From NCBI GenBank assembly GCA_032622095.1, contig CP136063.1, positions 90,867,980 to 90,931,979 on the forward strand: a DNA stretch of 64,000 nucleotides. Reading direction: 5' to 3'. This document shows, in pieces, positions 1 to 11,132 of the stretch (position 1 is the first letter of the stretch; each line of letters opens with the position of its first letter). The DNA comes from Siphonodentalium dalli (taxonomy: Eukaryota > Mollusca > Scaphopoda > Gadilida > Siphonodentaliidae). Both the position numbers and the translations under genes were made by a program. The notes beneath the pieces are model-generated. The model ran no database searches. It worked only from the letters and a program-made list of their open reading frames with translations, and was not told the DNA's origin.

Positions 1-1038
1 TTTTTTTTAATTTTATTTTTTGTTCACACCCCGATCACAGGTTCCAAGCTGTATTTATGCTATTTGGACAACCCAGTGGTCATATACAGTCTTAAATTGT
101 ATTCCTAAATAAAGGGAAGGAACATTTTGACAAACATTGAGAGTGGATATATAGATAATTGGATAATGTATACAGCCTATAATACAGGGTATAGAATGGA
201 TGGATAACATTCACAATGTCGAATAATTTTATTCAGTATTAAAATATATGTATTAAGACATTTACATATAAAAGGCCCCATTACAAATTGGCTTAATTTT
301 ACAATTTGTAGGTTTCATACAGTGAAAATTTCTGTTGAAGTAATAATATTCATGTATATAATCTTACAATTCAGCTATTTCTCAAATACATGTACACCCA
401 AATTGCTTAGGCAGTTTCCGATCTTGTATCCTACATGGTAACAAGTCATACCCTGGATGGCAGCAGTGACTGTGCATTAGTTGTGGAGAGAATCTTCGCT
501 TGTAAACAAAATATGATTAATTGGCCAATTGACATAATAGAACTAATTTATGTCAGGCCTTAACAACCATAATGTTTTGTGAGAATCAAAATGCAGCATT
601 TCTACAGCGAATCGGCTTATTAAGAATCATGATTCTCTTTCTAGTCAGGTTTAGTCTAGTCGGGCTAAAACAGCTATTATATATATCCATTCAATTGAGT
701 CGTTTGTGATGAAAATGTCGAAAACACTAAATAAAATTGGTTGCATTTCACAAAAGAAATATTATTTCACAAAAGAAGTATTATTTTGATATAGTGTGTA
801 TGATTATTCCAATCATCAGGCAACACAACGTCAACTGTGCGGTGAATTATCTATATACGCACTTATAAGATACTACTTTTTAGACAATAGGCTTTTGCAT
901 GAATTGTAAGACAAATTACATACATATAGGTTATCACCACGTTGCGTGTTCCCGAGATAGGTATTCATGTCCTGCAACCAGAGAAGCTTGAATATGGATC
1001 TTGGAAATGCACAACACATGGTGATAACATATATGTAT

Positions 1039-1266
1039 TCAATTTGAATATTTCCTTGCTACAACTGGCTGCAACCCATCTTCTTGACAATTAGGACAAA
1101 TGGGTGTCACAACCTTGTACATTTGCCTTAGAGACAATTTTATAGCCCCACCCAATTCCCCACAACGGACGCATCGATCAGCTTCTCCTATTCCAGAGGC
1201 ATAATATTGTGATTCAATCGGCGAGGCACATTCCAGGGTTTCACGGGTAACTGCGACACCATACAA
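1039..1266 (-). CDS. Orphan open frame with two CxxC pairs (doubtful)
   Basis: Unrecognised. The frame reads to a TGA at 1041-1039 and contains CVRC and, about 30 residues later, CPNC, spaced like a four-cysteine zinc ribbon. There is no ATG at its start: upstream the frame stays open only to an in-frame TAA near 1305, and the nearest AG acceptor lies just before that stop, so it does not splice cleanly. It could be the last exon of an undetected - strand gene, a decayed transposon fragment, or chance. Only the cysteine spacing argues for coding. Confidence 0.2.
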   Translation of the reverse strand: MYGVAVTRETLECASPIESQYYASGIGEADRCVRCGELGGAIKLSLRQMYKVVTPICPNCQEDGLQPVVARKYSN

Positions 1267-1346
1267 TTGATGATCATCTGGGCAAAGTGGTGCCAGTTAG
1301 CTGAAATTCCAAAAAATGCCATACGTGCCTGAAATGTTTTTTCCGA

Positions 1347-1367
1347 CCCCCCCCCCCCCCCCCCCCC
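1347..1367. repeat. Poly-C tract (21 bases)
   Basis: An uninterrupted run of C in otherwise AT-rich DNA, one of several runs of 20 or more G or C in this window. Confidence 0.9.
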
Positions 1368-2641
1368 TGCAAAAATCAGATTAAGAAGTCACCTTGCCAC
1401 TGGAGTTCGCAAACACAAGAGGTACATGGTGATCTTAAAACAACTGTGTTAAATATTATGAGCCATGAATGCTGCTATGTGATATTCTATATTCTAATAT
1501 AGTAGTAGTTAGTAGTAGTAATTGTTATATTAAAATTAATAGTTCTAATATATGTACATGTATGATCTTGATATAAGTGAGTATTTAGACCTGATATAAG
1601 TGAGTAGTTAGACCTGCCAAAAAAATTCCCACCCTCCCACAAATGCTCAATGTTATGCATCCATACTTGTGTTACACCTTTTACTGGCTAACAATCACTC
1701 ATATTTAACGGCAGAATGTTGAGAAATTCTATGAAACATTCACTTAGTTTAAACAATATTTTATTTTGAACAAAATTAGAAACAATCACTTTTCATATAT
1801 GTCCCAGCTCATTTAAGTTATATTAACCAACACCCCTTCACATATCAAAGTTAATAAAGGTCTATATAGGCTCAAACATGGACCAAAAGACATCGTTTTA
1901 TGTTTGTTTAATGTTCCCTATTTTCGAGGTAGTCCGTAAATTCGCATTTTTGGAAGTTTGTTTCCAATTAACTCCGGTTTGATGGGTTTTGTGAACACGA
2001 TTTTCACAGTTAATTAGGCTAATGACTCATTGAATTAAATTAATGACTGCAAGTAATAGAAAATACAAGATAATTTTGCATATTTGGAAAGACCAATGCA
2101 AAGAAATCACCGTGGTCCAGGAAAAAAATAAAATTACGTTCGGCAAAAATTAGGGTCGGGGGTTTTGAACATGGGTCGGTCGGGTTAGCAGAAACACGGT
2201 ATAATTTTTTTTAGGCCTTACCAATTGTTCTTGGTAGGTCTCGGAAATTATGAGAGATAAATGTGAAATGAAGTGTTTATTCATTACCAATTGTTCTTGG
2301 TAGGTCTCGGAAATTACTCATATAGTACAATGTAATTATAATAACATAAATATTACCACCAGTCATCTTGTTTACATTCATTTTATGCAAATGCAGCATG
2401 TTTTTAGGGATGCAGAGACTAAGAGTGAATTTTCCTATTTGAGTTTTCACAGGACGGGTCAGTCCAATAGAATTGTGCCAATAAATAATTCAATGCGTGT
2501 CATTATTTTCTGCCAAAAAATTTAAAGCGCCGATTGACACTAAACATACAATTAATTAACTATGGCCTTAGCAATACATGTATTTATGATTGCAGCATTG
2601 TTTTTGACCAATAACTAGCAATACTCTTATTTGAATTTCAG

Positions 2642-2782
2642 GAGATTGAAGTGCAGGGTAAGAAGGCCATCATCATCTTTGTGCCAGTGCCACAGCTCAA
2701 ATCTTACCAGAAGATTCAGACTCGCCTCGTCCGTGAGCTCGAAAAGAAATTCAGTGGCAAACATGTTGTCTTTGTAGCGCAG
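2642..2782 (+). CDS. RPS7: RPS7 exon (first visible), FVPVPQ region
   Basis: Acceptor tttcag ends at 2641 and donor GTACGT begins at 2783. It encodes 47 residues in phase 0, from EIEV to HVVFVAQ, including the conserved [17 protein letters not shown] and [16 protein letters not shown] blocks. The family usually has a short glycine-rich GGGRKA here; this protein has QGKKA. Confidence 0.95.
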
Positions 2783-5700
2783 GTACGTCCGATTCATAAA
2801 TCACATATGACACCGGTGATAGTCTCTTCTTTTTGCCAATCATATATTAAATCATATACTTGAATGCTAAAAGGATTTAATTTTCACATTACAAGTCAAA
2901 TTCTGAAGCTTGATTCACAAGATAGGGAGTATATAATAATTATTATAGAGTCATTCCAGTCTGTAAAAACTTATTTCTTAGAACATTTAACTTCCCGTTT
3001 GGGCTTTCCTCCAAAATATGTAGTGCCGTTTTATATTAATTGCTTGATATGACGTTTTCATCTTAGAGTGATTAATGATTGGCAATGAAGTCAATGATGA
3101 CTGAATCCCTCTGACTAGCCATGGTTCAGAAAGAGAAATAATTATGAAAATAGTCGGACCTACATGTATAATTGGAATTTATGTCCGAATATCCAACCAA
3201 GCAGTTGGTAGGAATGGCCAGCAAATTACCAATACTCCAGAGCAATAAATGTATTTTGGCTGATTAACAAGGTGAGTGCGCAAAAACTTTTCCGTGACCT
3301 TTTTGAATGTTTTGACACATCACATTTATTTCACTATTATAAAGGCATGGGTGTTGGATAGATCTTGAAGTACCTCAAATATTTATATTTACAGAGGAGA
3401 ATATTGCCGAAGCCCACAAGAAAGTCCAAGATAAAGAATAAGCAGAAGAGGCCCAGAAGGTGAGGAACATTGCACATCTATCTCCATTAGTACCTTGCAT
3501 AGTCAGTCCCCAATATTGAGGCCAGGGTCCGCGCTGGACCGAAAATTACTTTTGCCAAATGAAAATATTTTTGCCAAATTCGTTTAGAAGTTGCCAAATG
3601 CAGTAATATATTTGTGTCGTTCAAGGAATCTGCTTCAACTATATAGTTGGGAAGAAAGTTGCACATGCCACGCACTCTCTGCAAAAAGAAGAACTTTCTT
3701 GTCTTTTTACTGATAGTATTAATTTATGCAACAAAGTGTCTTATATTTCGATAATCGCTATTTAAATGACTTGTGATATCAATAGGAAAGCAGTTAATTT
3801 TTAATTATTATCGCCACTGTATTGATGTTTATCATACAACAATAAACCAATAACTGAACAATACCATTGTAGAAGGGTTTCTTCATCAGAAGGGCTCGTC
3901 AACAGAGGATTAGCTAAGTAAACACGACTGCAATAAATACTAGTAATCCCTCCACACTAATGCTATATCAGATTAACAGCATATTGATAGGTGTTAACTT
4001 TTATAAAACACCACTTATCTACAACTATATTGTAAGAGTTTCCTGAAATGATTGATTAATTGATTGACCAATTATTTCAACTATCTTGAGGAATTAATAG
4101 GAGACTTGCCAAAACTTTTGCCAAATGAAAATATTTTTTGCCAAATGTGAATTATTTTTGCCAATGGCAAATTTGGCAAGTGGCAGCACGAACCCTGATT
4201 GAGGCTTAATGAGTGTGTTATTAATTTCACAGAAAAAAACGTTCCAGTTCAATGGTAGCATGTTGGACCAGTCTGTAAACTTAGACAAATGCTGAGTCTA
4301 TATTGGAATGGCATTTCCTGGAAATGTGCAGACTTCCCAGGACTTCCCCAAATTACGTTACGTTAATCACTTTGGTCAGATACTTTTATCTTGGCGCTTC
4401 CCATTGTTCTGGAAATAGAAACTCTATGACAAGTAATCTGAGCCACTATATGTGGAATGTGCAACTTAACCCATTCTATACTAAATGGATTCTCCCAGTC
4501 GGCTAAAAAGTTATTATTATTGATTTGGGGGTTGTTTGTTGAACTTGTTGTCTGAACATTTTCTATGTGATAACTACTCGTCAATGATGCATTCTTATAG
4601 AAAGGGTTAAACTAGTCACGGACCAGACGACAATGTCAGTTTTGATTGCGGCATATAAACTGAAAACTTCAGTTTGAACACATGGGTTGATCGCATTGGA
4701 ATAATAGTCACAACTGTGGTCTGAAACAGATTACTTCAATTGTTAGGACATGTAAACATCTACTGTCACTAGTAATGTTATTGCCAAGAAAACAATTCTG
4801 TTAGCCATCCTGGAGTATTTTACAATTCCAAAGACAATTAAAATGTTGTTCTCTTACAGCCGAACCCTGACTTCTGTTCATGATGCTATCTTGGACGATC
4901 TGTGTTTCCCAGCAGAAATAGTTGGCAAAAGGGTACGAGTGAAGCTTGATGGTGCCAGGCTGATTAAAGTCCATCTGGACAAAAATCAGCAAACAAACAT
5001 AGAACACAAGGTAATATTCTATCTAGGGTTCTAAATTACCTGCTTGGCTGCTTACCTTTACTCATAATTATACCCCCACTCTCGAAGAGAATGGGTGGTA
5101 TACCGGATTGATCTCATCCGTCTATGCATCCATTTTCCTGTCCGGGCAGATATGTCAAACACCAGTTGTCGGATCTGAATGAAATTTGGTATGGATGTTC
5201 ACTACGATGAGGGCATTCAACGGAGTGTTCAAACATTATTTCCAGATTTTCCGTTCTAGATTTATTCATAATTGTTTATTTGAAAATGTTGCTTTTTTTT
5301 CCATCCGAGCAGATATCTCCACAACCGGTTTACTAATCACAATGAAATTTTGAATGGATGTTCTCTGCTATCGGGGCATTCAACAGAGTGTTCAATAATT
5401 TTATCTAGAGATATGTGAGGGTATTGAGGCAGGCCTTTAGATTAGGCTAATTTGGGACATTTTGGGGACCGAGGTGAGGGGAGGGTACCCCCTTGTGATT
5501 ATTGGGGGTACGGGGTTTTCCCCGGGGAGAATTATTTTTAAAAATAAACCTAAAATGGGCGCTGTCTGGTTGTTCTGAAGCATATGAAAGGTGAAAGAAG
5601 TGAACCAATGGCCCCCATATCATCTCCTGGCAACTTGGGCTTATATCAGCATTCATCAAGTTATGTTACATACATGTACCCTTATATTTTCAAGTTTTGT

Positions 5701-8700
5701 AGGTCACAAATTATTGAATATTGGATCATTTGACATCAACAAAGCCATTTTATTGATGTATGGTGCTTGAAAGTTCACCAAGCACTTCACCAACACACTG
5801 ATCATGGGTATTTCCAATTAAAATTTAATTTAATCTAACTATATGTATATGTGAACCTGAAAAAAAGTTAGAAAGTTGATTTGTTGTGGTCAAATGAAGC
5901 AATATACACACACAAACAGGTCATAAAAAGGGTGATTTTGCGGTGACATTTTGTCAAATGTGCCCTCTAATTTGGGGACATTTCTATAATTTGGGGACAT
6001 CGGTAAACGCTGCGAGTTGTGGGGAATATTAAGGCCTGATTGAGGTTATGTGTAAAAGCCCATATCTGATATTTTTATCTCATATATCGGCCGATACCAA
6101 TCCGATACTGATATACCCAGTCCTGTAGTAACTTGATGCTCCATAACATTAAATCATTTATTCAAAACAAGCAGAAATATTTTCGTGAACATCAACAGGC
6201 TGTTCCTGCATGAGTACAAACTTCTTAGACAGTTGAATAAAATAGGAGGGTCAGTATGCTTAGTAAGCCGACAAGATCCATGTGAAAATCCCATCAATCT
6301 GAAATAAGTCCTTGGATCATGCAAATGTCAATCCGAAGTGCAACATGTATAATATTGTCCGAGCTTTTATTCCTACATTTTTAGGTCAATTTTTTTTAAC
6401 TTTGCACAGATATTTAGTACCATGGGAACCTGTGCACCTGCGATTATGACATCTGTCTGGCGTTTTTTGGTGGAGTTATCCCCCTTTTTCGACTTTGAAA
6501 TTGAAATTTTTTTGCAACATGCCTAATTTTTGTCCGAGCTTTTATTTCTACATTTTTAGGTCAATGTTTTTTAATCTTGGCACTGATATTTAGTACCATG
6601 AGAACCTGTGCACCTGCGATTATGATGTCTGTCCGACTTTATTTGTGGAGTTATTCCCCTTTTTCGACTTCGAACATTTTGCAAAATGCATAATTTTGTC
6701 CGAGCTTTTATTCCTACATTTTTCGGTCAATAGGTTTAAGATTACGGTTAGGTTGTGCACCTGCAATGGGAACTGTTATTTTAACTAAATGTTTACTGAC
6801 ATGTGAAACATCTTAGTATTTTAAAAACATGGGGGGGTATCCTTAGTCCCATTGGGACAGTCACACCTCTAGTTAAACCTGCATTGATTGTTAGGCCCGT
6901 AACTGGGTCAGTCATCAGAGTGTTGTGCTTTTGACATGCTCACAGATTGTCAAACTGATAACCGGTCACAGTCGGCTGAGTTCTTATCAAGTGGATACGA
7001 TGTGATCATGTGACATGCGGTTAACAGTAAAGTTCTTTGTGATGGTCTGATGGATATGCATTGAAGTAGACTCAAATAGCCACATTTACTTTGATAATAT
7101 TGTTATTTATTCTAACAAAGAGCTCTTATATTTGGTGGCCAGTAGACTAGTAGAGTCTTATGCGACTTTGGTCATGTAAGGTACCTACAAATCAGTTATT
7201 CTACATATATATATCGGAACGGTGAAACAGCATATTTATCTGGATACCTATATCCAGGGTTTCCGCCAGGGGGAAATTAATGAGTCCGTTTTGGGGAAAC
7301 ACATAATGCGACGGGACGACCATGGTTCGTTCTGTCGGCGGAAAATTTTGTTATTTGACACTGAAAAGAAGCCATTTCCTTGCACCCGAGTGTCCCACAA
7401 AGCAATCCAAAGCTACGAAAATTATGCAAGTCGATATTTGTCATCATTTCCGTGGGTGCATTAATTCTGTTGATGGTATCCAAATAGTAGTCATTTAATT
7501 ACGTACGTAAGACTGCCGTCTGATTGAAGACTATATAAATGAACGAGCTACGAGTTTAATACAGTGTTTACAAATTTATAACATACAATAAGATTCCAAC
7601 AGGTATAATGAATCTAAACACTAAAAAGCATCTACGCATTGACCAATAATACCTAGCAAGGAGAATTCAATAAAGTATTTCTTAGAATTTCAAGTAGTGC
7701 AGTGAAAATGAGACTGACAGGATTATATATTCTGTCAATCGTAAAACTATTTGTGCGCTGTGACATACTGCAGGGTTTGTCTGCAGGAGATATTTATAGC
7801 GGCGAAATACGAATGGTAGCAAAATCTTTCACTCGGAATGCATAGCTTGTTCAATAGTCTGTATTAGTCCAACAACTGATGACCACAGCTATAGAACAGT
7901 GTTTTAGCCAACGTGTTATAAAATATAATTTAGTTTTTGGCGGGAAATGTGAACATGTGCATCGTTGATTGTGTTTGGGGACCCAGGCGGGACAACGAAA
8001 CTATTATTGACCATACTTTGACTTTATATCCATATGGGGGGGGGGGGGGGGGGGGGGGTTGGGTGGGGGGGGGGTTGGGTGCGTATGTGTTCGTGTTTAT
8101 CCTCCATGCATGTAATATGGCTCAAATGAATGGTGTTGTCACTATGAATTCCCGCTATAAAGACCGATTTGGGACAGGTTCTGTATTATTGTGAAATAAA
8201 CCACTTTGGGATTTTGTTAAGTATGCATGGCAATATACGCATAATAATCAACACACGTAGAGAATTACATGTATTTTTCAGGAAGTTCACTTACATCGAA
8301 CTCAAAACAAATGATATTACAGCAATATTAAAGATAAATGATCAACATTGAGTAGTTTCATCCACGAAAAGCCTGTGCATAAAAATCAGCAATTGGGTCT
8401 TTGATCCAATTATGTAATCGTACGATAACACGGGGTCTTCGAGCATGAGTAGTTTCATCAATGGAATCCCGTACACAAAAATATGCGCACTCAACAGTCC
8501 GGCATTCTTTGATGTTACCATGACATGTATTACGCTGCATCTAATGTCGCTATTTGACCAGCTCTTTCTTATTGTTTTTTTGGGAGATGAACTGTGTCGA
8601 TTTCATTTGTCAATATTAATGAAAATAAGTGTAGATATATAGCCTGTCGACACAGACAAGACTGAATAAGTTTTTAATAGCGTCATTTATTTGTGTATCG

Positions 8701-9477
8701 GCGGGATTTCATGCAACGACCGATGGGCGGAATGGGTCTGTGGGACGGACCTGCAGCCGGCCTGGCGGAAACCCTGCTATATCCAACCGATATGTTATTG
8801 GCCCGATCTGATATGCCATACCGATAATCAGCTTATCTCTATTTTTTTCCAAATTTTCCATTCTAGCGCTATTCAACTTTGTTTAGCTGAAAATGTTGCT
8901 TTTTTGTCCATTCGAGCAGATTTCTCCACCACCGGTTGACGAATCTCAATGAAATTTGGTATAGATGTTCACTACTATGAGGGCAATCGATCGAATTGTT
9001 GTTTTTTGTCTGTTTCTCCACAATAGATATCATGAATATCAACAAACAAAATTATGGTTATTCACTATTATGATGGCAATCGATTTGTTCATCCATTCTA
9101 CAGTTATTTATCTTTGTTAATATGAAAATGTTGGGGTTTTTTTCCTGTCCAAGCAGGTATCTCACCCATACTTTGTTCGAATTTGCCACCTTTGAAGGGG
9201 GGTATGCAGTACCACCGGTGCAATCTCTTGTTAAATTTGTACAGTACCAAATACGGAAATACGGCCTTTTCCAGATCAAGTACCAAGTGTCCTCAATTGC
9301 AATAATGTGTTCACTAAATCCCTCATCCCCCTAATACCTTATATTTGATCGAGCCAGATTTATATATGCTCTAATGTCTGCATTTGCCTTCTTTTACAGA
9401 TCGACACATTTACAGCAGTCTACAAGAAACTGACGGGAAAAGAAGTTGCTTTCGAATTTCCTGAATTTGTGCTGTAA
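2642..9477 (+). CDS. RPS7: 40S ribosomal protein S7, C-terminal three quarters (4 exons, 5' end missing)
   Basis: Structural protein of the small ribosomal subunit (eS7 family), needed in the cytosol for translation and for 40S assembly. Joining 2642-2782, 3395-3459, 4860-5010 and 9400-9477 gives one frame of 144 residues. It starts [18 protein letters not shown], continues through [20 protein letters not shown] and [13 protein letters not shown], and ends [17 protein letters not shown]. This matches family members, which are about 194 residues, from roughly residue 50 to the end. All introns are GT..AG and the joins keep frame, so this is not a processed pseudogene. The first exon here follows an AG acceptor (2640-2641), so the GTG at 2651 is not a start. 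Introns of 612, 1400 and 4389 bp carry transposons. The gene lies tail-to-tail with PEX13. The missing N-terminal exons must lie left of the window or be very small. Confidence 0.94.
3395..3459 (+). CDS. RPS7: RPS7 exon, basic RRILPKP segment
   Basis: This short exon is easily missed. It follows acceptor ttacag and ends at donor GTGAGG. It encodes [11 protein letters not shown] and KNKQKRPR plus two bases of a serine codon completed by the next exon. The segment is strongly basic and conserved in eS7. Confidence 0.93.
3523..4197. mobile_element. hAT-like non-autonomous transposon, 675 bp, in an RPS7 intron
   Basis: The termini are inverted (CAGGGTCCGCGCTG at the left, CAGCACGAACCCTG at the right) and an exact 8-bp duplication ATTGAGGC flanks the element at 3515-3522 and 4198-4205. 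An 8-bp duplication with CAGG-type ends is the hAT pattern. The interior carries several TTTGCCAAAT motifs near both ends and no transposase frame. Related left ends begin at 24642 and 49013. Confidence 0.85.
4466..4610. mobile_element. TTAA foldback element, family E (copy 1, degraded)
   Basis: TTAA occurs at both ends. The left end matches the family E terminus CCCTTTCTATACTAAAT with one change and the right end is its decayed inverse. It lies in the RPS7 intron between 3460 and 4859, is shorter than other copies, and has no coding capacity. Confidence 0.75.
4860..5010 (+). CDS. RPS7: RPS7 exon, core VHDAIL to NIEHK
   Basis: It follows acceptor cttacag and ends at donor GTAATA. The first base completes the serine codon split from the previous exon, then it reads [30 protein letters not shown] and [17 protein letters not shown], all conserved in eS7. 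Confidence 0.95.
5080..5420. repeat. Degenerate dispersed repeat, about two units
   Basis: Two diverged units share the order: a TCCGNGCAGATAT-like stretch, an AATGAAATTTTG-like stretch, GGATGTTC, GGGCATTCAAC and GAGTGTTCAA. Further diverged units occur at about 8830-9100. It resembles an old satellite-like or retroelement tail repeat; family not recognised. Confidence 0.55.
6358..6800. repeat. Tandem repeat of about 170 bp, roughly three units
   Basis: The phrase gtccgagcttttattcctac recurs at about 6358, 6532 and 6699 with few changes. Each time it is followed by the same order of an ACATTTTT stretch, a GTGCACCTGC stretch and CCCCTTTTTCGACTT. It lies in the last RPS7 intron and does not code. 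Confidence 0.75.
7255..8776. mobile_element. 1.5 kb TIR transposon with 7-bp target duplication (copy 1)
   Basis: The terminal inverted repeat is CAGGGTTTCCGCCAGG, flanked on both sides by the exact 7-bp sequence CTATATC (7248-7254 and 8777-8783). A second, inverted copy lies at 42945-44367 with its own 7-bp duplication. The interior holds a 23-base G run (8036-8058) and no transposase frame, so this is a non-autonomous element. It lies in the last RPS7 intron. Seven-bp duplications do not fit hAT (8) or mariner (TA); the P superfamily is one possibility, by inference only. Confidence 0.88.
9400..9477 (+). CDS. RPS7: RPS7 last exon with stop
   Basis: It follows acceptor ttttacag (AG at 9398-9399). 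It encodes [18 protein letters not shown] then EFPEFVL and TAA at 9475-9477. The family C-terminus is usually FEFPEF plus two residues, as here. Confidence 0.95.
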   Translation: MDTFTAVYKKLTGKEVAFEFPEFVL

Positions 9478-9481
9478 TAAA
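9476..9481 (+). terminator. Poly(A) signal AATAAA overlapping the RPS7 stop codon
   Basis: The AATAAA uses the last two bases of the TAA stop. A second AATAAA lies at 9486-9491. Either would give a very short 3' UTR, which is common for ribosomal protein messages. No transcript data are available to choose. Confidence 0.65.
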
Positions 9482-11132
9482 ACTAAATAAATTGAAAAAA
9501 ATCAATATTGTTAGTTTCACTGCTTTGGGGAAAGTTTGATTCCTTATATTTCATTTGTAAGGATATGCAGTTAAGGCCTGTTTTATATACGTGGAGATAA
9601 ATGCGGGTCATGCTATCTTTGATTGGCTCGACATTAGCATGTCTGTTACATGTTTGATTTATACGTTGAGCCCAGCTGGCAGGTGCAATAATCATATATT
9701 TCGAAAATGTGTAGCATTTATGATAAAAAATTCTGTCTGCCATAATAATTTTCCTTTGGGAATTTCATGAAAATATGCGATAAGAGTCTTGACAATGTGC
9801 AATAAATTGGCCCTCATTGTGTCTTTATAATTTGTACAGTGTATCTCGGAAACGCTTCCGTTGGTTTCTAATTTAGGATCTCTGTCGTTCATCTCCCCTG
9901 AAATCCTTGAACCTTCGTTTTTAGCTCAACATGTCAAGTTTGAGCTATTGCCCTGGGTTGGCATCTGTCTGTGCTTGCCCATTAATAATTTTGGTTAGCA
10001 CACCCTACAGGTCACATCTCTTATCTGATCCATCACCAAACTTTATATGGATCTTCAGGGTGGGAGCCATCAAATCTTTCCGAAATTCGTTAAAAACATG
10101 GCCCCCAGCAGCCTTCTTGGATTTCAAATATGAATCCATCGGCACACTTTGCAACCTGCATTTATTGGAGAATTGTTTTGAAAATATACAGGCATGTTTA
10201 GGATCACCTCTATACTAAGATATTAAATTTTAACTATTTTTGATGAAAAATATGGCTATCTTGGATTTTAACTCTTGGCATGACTAATTTTTTTGGCAAA
10301 TCTCTCATCCGATCATCACCAATTTTTGTAGGGCTCTTTGGGTTCACCTCGGTAATACTAGTTTAGCTGCAGTGTCATTGACACTTTCATTAGTTATTCT
10401 CAGGCAAAACTAAATTGATGCACAGCCCTTGTTTATTTTTGGTGCAAATTGATTTCACGGTACTGATGAACAACCACATACAGATAACAGTGTCTTAAAT
10501 GATCTATAGATTAAATAGACCCACCATTGCTGGATACGAGGAATTGCAAAATTTGGTAAACCTCACCAACCTCAGCTTTGTGTACTACCGCAGGTCAAGG
10601 AGATCAAAATATACAAATGGCAGATTTCAGTATACTGAATGAAAAGTTTGCCGAATGTGAACATTCAGAATTGAAAGAGTCATTCCACATTCCACCATCC
10701 ATCGTATTCTAGTAATATTGTCCATCTGGTTTCTTCTGATCAATCTCTACCAGTGGTATCTCTTGCCGATAACACACACCTCTCATATACCAATTAAATG
10801 TTTGTCTGCTATTAAATTTATCTAATATCACCAAGTTAATGCATGAAACTTGTATCATATATAAAACAATGCGGTGCATCAGTTGTCTGTAGAACGTGTC
10901 ATTCACATGCCAATGCAATAGGAAATACAATAATGCAGTACAAGTAGACAAAATAGTCCCACGCAAATCTGACAATTATTGATTCTGGTTTTTGGACAAC
11001 GTTGAGTAATAACATGAGGCTAGCGGTACTATGAGAGCTCGGCTTCTGTGATCACATTGGTGGTAGATTGGCTATTGCATAGAAGACACATTTAATAATA
11101 TGGTTAAATTCAAAATCCGTTTACGATCTCTA

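Larger units (their letters stand above)
1..2641. other. Non-coding flank or intron upstream of the first visible RPS7 exon
   Basis: No RPS7 N-terminal exon could be recognised here; I looked for codons for the conserved start and for the segment ending LRELxIxxAKE and found none. The stretch is AT-rich. It holds a 21-base C run (1347-1367), a short TAG-rich microsatellite near 1497-1525, a duplicated segment of about 30 bp beginning ttaccaattgttcttgg (near 2219 and 2284), and one orphan reading frame on the - strand (1039-1266). If RPS7 is a normal gene, this is probably intron or 5' flank. Confidence 0.5.

Noticed and set aside
2651-2863. A separate small protein starting at GTG 2651
   Set aside because: The frame is an RPS7 exon from 2642 to 2782; the rest is read-through into the intron after GTACGT.
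7937-8194. Glycine-run protein at 7937-8194
   Set aside because: The glycines come from the poly-G tract inside the 7-bp-duplication transposon; no start context or homology.
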